From JBAZGH01 sp041652935 (GTDB taxonomy: Bacteria > Patescibacteriota > Patescibacteriia > Patescibacteriales > XYC2-FULL-47-12), in NCBI GenBank assembly GCA_041652935.1, contig JBAZGH010000013.1:1-23897 (forward strand): a stretch of 23,897 nucleotides of DNA, in the 5' to 3' direction. Shown in pieces: positions 6,896 through 12,367 of this stretch. Position numbers and translations under genes: made by a program. Numbering within the stretch: position 1 is the stretch's first letter; each line of letters begins with the position of its first letter. A model generated the notes under the pieces. It was not told the DNA's origin and ran no database searches. It was given only the letters and a program-made list of their open reading frames with translations.

Positions 6896-7636
6896 ATGAA
6901 AAATAAGGGGGCGCAATTTTTAGCAGTTATTGTTTTATTGCAGATAGTTTTTTTGCCGATTTTATTTTTTAATCAAGCCAGCGCGGCTGATTTCAGTCCG
7001 CAGGTAAGCATCCCCGGCTCAGAATTCAAAACCGGAAGCGATGTTCAGGTTTCACAAAGCACCGCCACCATAGCCCAATACATAAAAGCAATTTATCAGT
7101 ACGGAATAGGAATAGTGGGAATTCTGGCAGCGGTAGTTCTAATGTTCGGCGGGCTTTTATGGCTAACGGCTGGCGGCGATGCCGGCCGGGTATCTGAGGC
7201 AAAAGAATGGATAAAAGCTTCTTTATTAGGGCTTGTTATCGCATTATGTTCTTATGTTATTTTATTGACTATTAATCCAGATTTAGTAAATTTTAGGGCG
7301 ATTGAGGTGGCAGGAATTAAGCCGGTTGAGTTTAATATTAATAAAGACACAAAAAGCAGCAGCGAGTTGTCCGTGGTGGTCCAAACTTGCGAAAATAACG
7401 GAGATTGCCCCTCCGGAGAGAATTGTTTATCAGTTAACGGTAAAAATTTTTGTTCCGGAGGAAAATTTTTGCATGCTTGCCGGAATAACTCTGATTGTAA
7501 GAGTTCATTAACATGCATAAATAATGAATGTCTTGGCGGAGAAAAATGTAATAGCAATAGTGATTGTCCAGAAGGATGGGGATGCTCGTCTTATTATTAT
7601 GACAAATTAGGATATAAAGTTTGTTTAATTTTATAA
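6896..7636 (+). CDS. VirB2/TrbC-like pilin protein with three C-terminal four-cysteine repeats
   Basis: A 246-residue exported membrane protein. Residues 1-30 form a signal peptide (hydrophobic core LAVIVLLQIVFLPILFF, cleavage likely after ASA). Two transmembrane helices follow, about 69-93 and 104-130, with the motif GGLLWLTAGGDAGRVSEA between them; this helix-AGG-helix pattern is characteristic of VirB2/TrbC-type pilins. The last 85 residues contain twelve cysteines in three units of the form C-x5-C-x5-C-x(4-12)-C (for example CRNNSDCKSSLTCINNEC), resembling the Dickkopf-type Cys-rich repeat found attached to patescibacterial surface proteins. The Cys-rich part should lie outside the cytoplasm, where disulfides can form. 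A role in a type IV-like surface structure or attachment is inferred; no other secretion genes are adjacent. Confidence 0.75.
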   Translation: MKNKGAQFLAVIVLLQIVFLPILFFNQASAADFSPQVSIPGSEFKTGSDVQVSQSTATIAQYIKAIYQYGIGIVGILAAVVLMFGGLLWLTAGGDAGRVSEAKEWIKASLLGLVIALCSYVILLTINPDLVNFRAIEVAGIKPVEFNINKDTKSSSELSVVVQTCENNGDCPSGENCLSVNGKNFCSGGKFLHACRNNSDCKSSLTCINNECLGGEKCNSNSDCPEGWGCSSYYYDKLGYKVCLIL

Positions 7637-7662
7637 TAGAAAATAAATTGCAAAAATTTAAG

Positions 7663-8451
7663 ATGGAAGCAAAAATGACAAAATTAAATAATAATATAAT
7701 TTTCGACCCGACTCTGCCGGGGGAAAAAATAGAGAGCGGCCATCTGCACCCGCTTACTTTAGTGATGCGGGATTTAGAAAAAGTCTTTAAGTCAATGGGG
7801 TTTATGATTTTAGAAGGGCCGGAGCTGGAAAGCGATTATTATAATTTTGAGGCGCTGAATATCCCAAAGACCCATCCGGCGCGCGATATGCAGGATACTT
7901 TTTATATAGACGGCCATCCGGACCTAGTCATGCGGACACAAACCTCTAATATGCAAGTTCGGGCAATGGAAAAATACGGTGCGCCCCTGCGTTGCGCCGT
8001 CATAGGCGCTACCTACCGCAATGAGGCAACCGACATGAGCCATGAACATTCTTTCCATCAAATTGAAGGGCTGATGGTTGATGAAAAAATATCGCTGGCA
8101 AATTTAAAAGCGGTCTTGGAAGAGATGCTGTCCGGCATATACCAGCAAGATGTTAGAGTAAGAATCCGCCCCGGATATTTTCCGTTTGTTGAGCCGGGGC
8201 TGGAAGTGGACATGAGTTGTACTTTTTGCAAAGGCAAGGGATGCTCAGTCTGCAAAAAAACCGGCTGGGTGGAAATGCTCGGGGCCGGACTGGTCCACCC
8301 CAATGTTTTAAAGCACGGCGGAATTGACCCTAAAAAATACCAGGGGTTCGCTTTCGGAACGGGGATCGAGCGGTTGACCATGCTGAAATACGGCATTAAT
8401 GATATTAGATTATTTCACTCCGGTGATTTACATTTTTTAAAACAATTTTAA
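7663..8451 (+). CDS. pheS: Phenylalanine--tRNA ligase alpha subunit, catalytic core only
   Basis: Charges tRNA-Phe with phenylalanine as an alpha2beta2 enzyme with PheT. All class II core motifs are present: HPLTLVMRDLEKVF and LEGPELESDYYNFEALN (motif 1 region), HPARDMQDTFYI, MRTQTSNMQVRAM, SFHQIEGLMVDE (motif 2), RIRPGYFPFVEPGLEVDMSC, the Cys cluster CTFCKGKGCSVC, KTGWVEMLGAGLVHPNVL and GFAFGTGIERLTMLKYGI (motif 3). With ATG 7663 the protein has 262 residues and begins only about 25 residues before the core, so the N-terminal tRNA-binding coiled coil of about 80-100 residues found in most PheS is absent. ATG 7675 is an alternative start; the TTG at 7621 would overlap the preceding gene. Probably first gene of a pheS-orf-pheT operon. 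Confidence 0.95.
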   Translation: MEAKMTKLNNNIIFDPTLPGEKIESGHLHPLTLVMRDLEKVFKSMGFMILEGPELESDYYNFEALNIPKTHPARDMQDTFYIDGHPDLVMRTQTSNMQVRAMEKYGAPLRCAVIGATYRNEATDMSHEHSFHQIEGLMVDEKISLANLKAVLEEMLSGIYQQDVRVRIRPGYFPFVEPGLEVDMSCTFCKGKGCSVCKKTGWVEMLGAGLVHPNVLKHGGIDPKKYQGFAFGTGIERLTMLKYGINDIRLFHSGDLHFLKQF

Positions 8452-8458
8452 TGCCCCT

Positions 8459-8490
8459 ACAAATTACAAATTTTTTACAAATGTACAAAT
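8459..8490 (+). repeat. ACAAATT low-complexity repeat after pheS
   Basis: Four ACAAAT(T/G) units in about 30 nt (ACAAATTACAAATTT, then ACAAATGTACAAATTC), the same sequence type as the in-frame block at 3447-3510 of the helicase gene. It lies in the 79-nt pheS-orf gap, followed by a possible -10 box (TAAAAT, 8499-8504). Confidence 0.55.
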
Positions 8491-8530
8491 TCTAAAGATA
8501 AAATTTATATTTTGTGGATAAAACAAAAAT

Positions 8531-8956
8531 ATGATAGAAAAATTAACAATTATAGACAGTGCGAAAAATTTAGAACAATTGGCCCAAAAGGCTATTGAAG
8601 TTTTAAAGGAAAGACAAAGGGAAGCGCAGGTTAATCGAGAAAAGGGGGACAAGTATAAACCAGAATTTTTGGATATAGATGTTGAAAATTTAGAAAATAA
8701 TCAGCGCGAACTTGCCTTGTATGCCAGGCTTGATGAAGCTAAAGCAAAAAAAGTTGACAGTAGCAGTTATCAGAGTTTATTAAAAGAGGTAGAGGATTTG
8801 CAAAAAAATAATCATGACCTTGAAGGTCATGCAAAGGATAAAAAATTAGACACCCTTTTTTCTTTAATGAGGGAAGATTTAAGCACTATCTATCTTCACG
8901 TGCTACAGAACGAGCAAAAAGAAGAACCGCCCAAAGAAAAGGCAAAAAAAATGTAG
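8531..8956 (+). CDS. Unrecognised helical/coiled-coil protein between pheS and pheT
   Basis: A 141-residue soluble, highly charged protein with no signal or membrane segment. Long stretches predicted by eye to be helical include KNLEQLAQKAIEVLKERQRE (about 12-32), LENNQRELALYARLDEAKAK (about 54-75) and YQSLLKEVEDLQKNNHDLEG (about 80-100); the tail is Lys/Glu/Pro-rich. It ends 10 nt before the pheT ATG, so it is probably co-transcribed and perhaps translationally coupled with pheT. Because the neighbouring PheS lacks its coiled coil, a helper role for PheST is conceivable, but there is no visible homology to the PheS N-terminus; that link is speculative. Confidence 0.65.
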   Translation: MIEKLTIIDSAKNLEQLAQKAIEVLKERQREAQVNREKGDKYKPEFLDIDVENLENNQRELALYARLDEAKAKKVDSSSYQSLLKEVEDLQKNNHDLEGHAKDKKLDTLFSLMREDLSTIYLHVLQNEQKEEPPKEKAKKM

Positions 8957-8966
8957 ATAATAAAAT

Positions 8967-11342
8967 ATGTTTGTTTCACTTGATTGGCTAAAAGATTTTA
9001 TAAATATTCCGAAAAACATAACCCCGGAAAAATTGGGGGAGATTTTAACGTTGCATACGGTAGAGGTGGAAGAGGTAAAAAATTCAGGAGAAAATTTGGA
9101 TAAAATAGCAGTGGGAAAATTGATAAAAATAGAGAAGCATCCGAATGCGGATAAGTTGAAATTGGCAACCGTGGATTTGGGAACCGAGGAAAAAGGGGTG
9201 GTTTGCGGCGGGAGCAACTTGCGCGAAGGCATGCTCGTCGCCTTTGCCAAAATAGGAGCCAAAATTAAATGGCACGGGCAGGGAGATTTAATGGAATTAA
9301 CTCCGGCGATTATCAGGGGGGAAAAATCAGAAGGCATGATTTGCGCCTCCGGCGAGATTGGACTGGAAAGTTTGTTTCCCGCAAATGATGAGGGGGGGGT
9401 AGTAGATTTGCCGCAAAACTGCAAAGTTGGCGAATCACTGGCTAAAGCGTTAAAATTGAATGATGTAATTTATGACATAGACAATAAATCAATGACGCAT
9501 CGGCCGGATTTATGGAGCCACTACGGCATTGCCCGGGATTTGGCGGCGATTTTGAATTTAAAGTTAAAAAAATATAACACGAATGTGCGCGAATTAGACA
9601 CGAATATTCACGAATTAAAAAATCAAATTAACGTGAAAATTCGAGATTCTAAATTATGCCCCCGCTATATGGCGGTTTCAATAGAAGGTATTAAAATTAA
9701 GCCTTCGCCGGAGAAGATGCAAAAAAGGCTGGCTACCTGTGGGATGCGGCCGATAAACAATATCGTGGACATTACGAACTATGTGATGCTGGAATTGGGG
9801 CAGCCGACCCACGCTTTTGACGCTAAAAAGCTGGGAACTAAAATCGGGGTGCGGACAGCAAAGCCGGGTGAAAAATTAATAACTTTAGACAAGGAAGAGC
9901 GGAAGCTGGATGATGAAATGCTTTTAATTACCGACGGCGAAAATCCAATCGCCATCGCCGGAGTCATGGGCGGAGGCAATTCAGAGATAGACGATAACAC
10001 CACCAGTATTATTTTAGAAGCGGCTAATTTTGACGCAGTGTCTATTAGAAAAACTTCACAGAAATTAGGACTGCGCACCGATGCTTCGCAGAGGTTTGAA
10101 AAATCACTGGACCCGAATTTATGCGAATTGGCGATTAATAGGATTGTAGAATTAATAAAAGATTCTTGTCCTAAAGCTAAAATTAATGCAGTGACTGACG
10201 CATGGGAATCAGGAATCAGGAATCAGGAATCAAGCAAGCCCATAAAATTAGATTTAGAGTGGGCTAATCAAAAGATTGGGACTGAAATTTCTAAACAAAA
10301 GGCAGTGGATATTTTAGAACGATTGGGTTTTGAAGTCAGCGGATCTAAAATATTAAGCGTAAAAGTGCCATCTTGGCGGGCGACTAAAGATATTTCTACT
10401 CCCGAGGACTTAGTTGAAGAAATAGCCAGAATTTACGGCTATGGAAGTATTAAGCCGGCTATGCCCCTAGCTGCCATGCAGGCGCCGAAAATAAATGAGG
10501 AGCTTGAATTTGTAAATAAAATAAAAGATATTTTGTCAGCCGCCGGAATGAGCGAGGTTTATAATTATCCTTTTGTAAACGAGAAACAGCTTAATGAGTT
10601 GAAGGTTGAAAGTCAAAAGTTCATAAAGTTAGCGAATCCGCTTACGGCCGACTGCACGCTGTTAAGGCAAAGTTTGCTGCCGAATATATTGCAAAATGTA
10701 ATAACAAACCAAAGGAATTATGATGAAATAAAACTGTTTGAAATAGGTAGTGTGTTTATGTCGGAAGAGGGAAATTTAAGCAAGGGAACGGGAAAGGGCA
10801 ATTTGCCAGACCAGCCGAAGAAGATAGGATTAGCATATGCCGGAGGCAACAAGAGCAATTTTTACAAATTGAAAGGGGTAGTTGAAAATTTAGCGGCCCG
10901 GCTCGGGATAATTTTTAATTTTAAAATTGAGGAGTTTGATAAAAACAGTTCCAAACAGGCGGGAGTTAAAACCGAAGTTTCTTTCTGCGAATTAGACATT
11001 AGGGAATTGTTGCAGGCTTATAAAAAAGCCGGAGTTAAAAAATATGCCGCCAAAAATAAGTTCCCTTACCTAATCAGGGATATGGCCTTTGTGGTAGATG
11101 AAAAAATATTGTATAATGATATTAAGAAGGAAATTTTAGCGGCGGACGGGATGGTTGAAGAGGTTGAAGTGTTTGACGTATACCGGGGAGAAAAGCTTGG
11201 TCCGGGAAAAAAGAACTTAGCCATGCACGTTACTTTCGGCAGCGCGGAGAAGACTTTAACCGGCGAAGAGGTTGATAAGGTGCAAGATAGAATTGTAAAA
11301 GCGTTGAAGGATGAATTTAGCGCGACTTTACGTAATTTTTAA
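8967..11342 (+). CDS. pheT: Phenylalanine--tRNA ligase beta subunit
   Basis: A 791-residue PheT of full bacterial length. Domains in order: N-terminal segment (FVSLDWLKDFINIP), EMAP/OB-type tRNA-binding domain about 40-150 (AVGKLIKIEKHPNADKLKL), B3/B4 editing domain about 205-395 (MRPINNIVDITNYVMLELGQ, PTHAFDAKKLG, GVMGGGNSEI, EAANFDAVSIRKTSQKLGLR), B5 domain about 415-485 ending EDLVEEIARIYGYG, the pseudo-catalytic core (LANPLTADCTLLRQSLLPNI) and a C-terminal FDX-ACB domain about 700-791 (FPYLIRDMAFVVDE). Together with PheS it charges tRNA-Phe and edits mischarged tyrosine. Two repeat-encoded inserts interrupt it: about residues 204-217 before the B3 domain and GIRNQESS around 415-422 before B5. 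Start ATG 8967 begins directly with the conserved N-terminus. No Shine-Dalgarno is evident. Confidence 0.96.
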   Translation: MFVSLDWLKDFINIPKNITPEKLGEILTLHTVEVEEVKNSGENLDKIAVGKLIKIEKHPNADKLKLATVDLGTEEKGVVCGGSNLREGMLVAFAKIGAKIKWHGQGDLMELTPAIIRGEKSEGMICASGEIGLESLFPANDEGGVVDLPQNCKVGESLAKALKLNDVIYDIDNKSMTHRPDLWSHYGIARDLAAILNLKLKKYNTNVRELDTNIHELKNQINVKIRDSKLCPRYMAVSIEGIKIKPSPEKMQKRLATCGMRPINNIVDITNYVMLELGQPTHAFDAKKLGTKIGVRTAKPGEKLITLDKEERKLDDEMLLITDGENPIAIAGVMGGGNSEIDDNTTSIILEAANFDAVSIRKTSQKLGLRTDASQRFEKSLDPNLCELAINRIVELIKDSCPKAKINAVTDAWESGIRNQESSKPIKLDLEWANQKIGTEISKQKAVDILERLGFEVSGSKILSVKVPSWRATKDISTPEDLVEEIARIYGYGSIKPAMPLAAMQAPKINEELEFVNKIKDILSAAGMSEVYNYPFVNEKQLNELKVESQKFIKLANPLTADCTLLRQSLLPNILQNVITNQRNYDEIKLFEIGSVFMSEEGNLSKGTGKGNLPDQPKKIGLAYAGGNKSNFYKLKGVVENLAARLGIIFNFKIEEFDKNSSKQAGVKTEVSFCELDIRELLQAYKKAGVKKYAAKNKFPYLIRDMAFVVDEKILYNDIKKEILAADGMVEEVEVFDVYRGEKLGPGKKNLAMHVTFGSAEKTLTGEEVDKVQDRIVKALKDEFSATLRNF
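9575..9617 (+). repeat. In-frame CACGAAT repeat in pheT, related to 6045-6080
   Basis: This block encodes NTNVRELDTNIHEL between the tRNA-binding and B3/B4 domains. Positions 9580-9616 align with 6045-6080 at about 31 of 37 columns (shared core GCGAATTA, ACACGAATAT, CAC.AATT) with one gap. Thus one dispersed repeat is present both inside a conserved gene and as half of an intergenic inverted repeat. Confidence 0.75.
10205..10232 (+). repeat. Four tandem copies of GGAATCA within pheT
   Basis: The heptamer GGAATCA is repeated four times without error. It encodes ESGIRNQES just before the B5 domain. Because seven is not a multiple of three, the three reading frames are all used across the block, and gain or loss of one unit would shift the pheT frame. 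Confidence 0.9.
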
Positions 11343-11357
11343 GTTCAAGTAAAGCTG

Positions 11358-11550
11358 TACGGATTAAATAGGTTAGCGAACCATTAATTCAAATCCTCTA
11401 TACGGATTTAAATGTTCGTACCAGAATGCGAATATTTCAAATAATTTATTAACATTTAAAAGAATATTTGAAGCATTCGCATTCATCTGAGCTAGTTTAG
11501 ATACGTACAACGAATTTGAATTAAAGGTTTGATGGACGTTTAAGTCCGTA
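11358..11550 (+). repeat. Large imperfect inverted repeat (~190 nt) filling the gap after pheT
   Basis: Left arm 11358-11445 and right arm 11463-11550 are imperfect reverse complements over nearly their whole length. Matching blocks include TACGGATTAAA / TTTAAGTCCGTA at the ends, AACCATTAATTCAAAT / ATTTGAATTAAAGGTT, TACGGATTTAAA / TTTAGATACGTA, and the inner GAATGCGAAT..TTCAAATA / TATTTGAA..ATTCGCATTC. The loop is about 17 nt. The transcript could form one long hairpin. No ORF of note and no T-tract at the end; it resembles a degenerate palindromic element or MITE, or an unrecognised structured RNA. Confidence 0.8.
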
Positions 11551-11567
11551 AAAATTAAGTTGAATAT

Positions 11568-11882
11568 ATGCAAACTGTAAAAAAATTAGATTTAAAATCA
11601 GTCGCTAATGTTTATGGCGCTTTTCTCGCCCTGTCCGCCTTTCTAACCGGACTGGGAATTGCCGCTGTTAATATTGCAAATCGAATTATAGAAGGCGGCG
11701 CCGGTTTTGGCGCTATTATTTTTGTAATTTTATTTAATATTTTATACGGTATTTTAATCGGGTTAATCAGCGCAGTAGCGGGAGCGGTAATCGGATATAT
11801 AACTGGCTGGATTTTTGCCTGGCTGTATAATGTCTGCGTCAGAATTAAGTTTATTGGGGGTATTAAAATAGATCTTAGTTAA
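11568..11882 (+). CDS. Small membrane protein with glycine-rich transmembrane helices
   Basis: A 104-residue protein: a short basic N-terminus with KKLDLKSVANVYG, a first hydrophobic helix about 15-37 (YGAFLALSAFLTGLGIAAVN), a second long Gly/Ile-rich hydrophobic region about 44-90 that can hold one or two spans (GAIIFVILFNILYGILIGLI, AVAGAVIGYITGWIFAWLYN), and a short tail ending IKFIGGIKIDLS. The layout (KS.A..YG start, GxxxG-rich helices, GGI.I.L end) resembles small membrane proteins I have seen in Patescibacteria and archaea. No function is known to me. It sits 12 nt before the next gene and the pair shares a terminator. Confidence 0.65.
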   Translation: MQTVKKLDLKSVANVYGAFLALSAFLTGLGIAAVNIANRIIEGGAGFGAIIFVILFNILYGILIGLISAVAGAVIGYITGWIFAWLYNVCVRIKFIGGIKIDLS

Positions 11883-11894
11883 AAGTAGAAAGTT

Positions 11895-12197
11895 ATGTTA
11901 GAAACATCAAAAGACATTTTATGGATAACTATCGCCGGCAGCGTGGGGTTATTTACTTTGTTCACCTGCTGGGGGATATTTTATTTAATTATGATAATCC
12001 GCGGAGCAGCAAAATCAGTAAAGCGGGTAGAGCAGATTTTTGAAAGCATACACGACATCATAAAAACTACCAAAGAAAAAATAGAGCATAGCGCCGCTTA
12101 TATGTCGGTATTAGGAGAGGGGATTAAGAAAGTAGTAGAAGTTGCTAAAGATGGCGGTTTCAGTTGTAAAGAAAAGAAAAAGACAGGTAAAAAATAA
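11895..12197 (+). CDS. Single-pass membrane protein with amphipathic cytoplasmic helix, unknown function
   Basis: A 100-residue protein with one transmembrane helix at about 10-36 (ITIAGSVGLFTLFTCWGIFY), followed by an amphipathic helix with heptad spacing (VKRVEQIFESIHDIIKTTKE, about 42-65) and a very basic tail (KEKKKTGKK). This resembles DUF948-type membrane-anchored helical proteins, but the match is by architecture only. It is the last gene of the pair 11568-12197, with a terminator 10 nt after its stop. Confidence 0.65.
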   Translation: MLETSKDILWITIAGSVGLFTLFTCWGIFYLIMIIRGAAKSVKRVEQIFESIHDIIKTTKEKIEHSAAYMSVLGEGIKKVVEVAKDGGFSCKEKKKTGKK

Positions 12198-12207
12198 TAC
12201 TAATATA

Positions 12208-12239
12208 TAAAAATCGTCCAATATTTGGGCGGTTTTTTT
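12208..12239 (+). terminator. Intrinsic terminator after the small membrane-protein pair
   Basis: Stem AAAATCGTCC / GGGCGGTTTT (one T-G wobble, loop AATATTT) followed by a run of seven T. Well placed 10 nt downstream of the stop at 12197. Confidence 0.8.
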
Positions 12240-12241
12240 AT

Positions 12242-12270
12242 TTGCCAACAACTCTTGTTCGGGATATAAT
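12242..12270 (+). promoter_or_regulatory. Sigma-70-type promoter for dnaE
   Basis: TTGCCA (12242-12247) and a consensus TATAAT (12265-12270) separated by exactly 17 nt. It begins immediately after the preceding terminator, so dnaE is likely an independent transcription unit with a leader of about 90 nt. Confidence 0.75.
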
Positions 12271-12293
12271 ATATATGTTAAAATTATTTTAAA

Positions 12294-12323
12294 GCCCGCC
12301 TTCGTTTGCGACTTCGGCGAGGC
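12294..12323 (+). repeat. GCCTTCG...CGAGGC palindromic repeat in the dnaE leader
   Basis: GCCCGCCTTCG and CTTCGGCGAGGC can pair imperfectly (GCCT-CG with CGAGGC, one bulged T). Elements of the form CGCC(T)TCG...CGGCG(A)GGC are frequent dispersed repeats in genomes of this kind. It lies in the transcribed leader of dnaE. Confidence 0.5.
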
Positions 12324-12330
12324 AAAGGAG

Positions 12331-12360
12331 GACGAGGATGCATTACGCGTCTCGTCTTTT
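12331..12360 (+). terminator. Hairpin with T-tract just upstream of dnaE (possible attenuator)
   Basis: GACGAG (12331-12336) pairs with CTCGTC (12351-12356), extended by ATGC / GCGT across a bulged G, and is followed by TTTTATATATT. The stem ends 11 nt before the dnaE ATG (12368). An in-frame ATG at 12338 falls inside the hairpin. It could be a terminator-type attenuator or a repeat remnant; no competing antiterminator was found. Confidence 0.4.
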
Positions 12361-12367
12361 ATATATT

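Noticed and set aside
7222..7300. Complete type IV secretion locus around the pilin
   Set aside because: Only the pilin-like gene is present; flanking genes are membrane protein and pheS.
7621..7662. TTG extension of pheS overlapping the pilin gene
   Set aside because: Adds non-conserved residues and overlaps the upstream stop; ATG 7663 is sufficient.
8903..9424. 173-codon minus-strand frame
   Set aside because: Antisense to the pheT start and tRNA-binding domain; no start signals and no recognisable domain.
11377..11400. tRNA-like fragment (TTCAAATCC) after pheT
   Set aside because: No acceptor stem, D arm or anticodon arm can be built; the sequence is explained by the large inverted repeat.
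12338..12367. ATG 12338 as dnaE start
   Set aside because: It lies in the leader hairpin; MKFTHLHIHTHYS at 12368 is the usual DnaE beginning.
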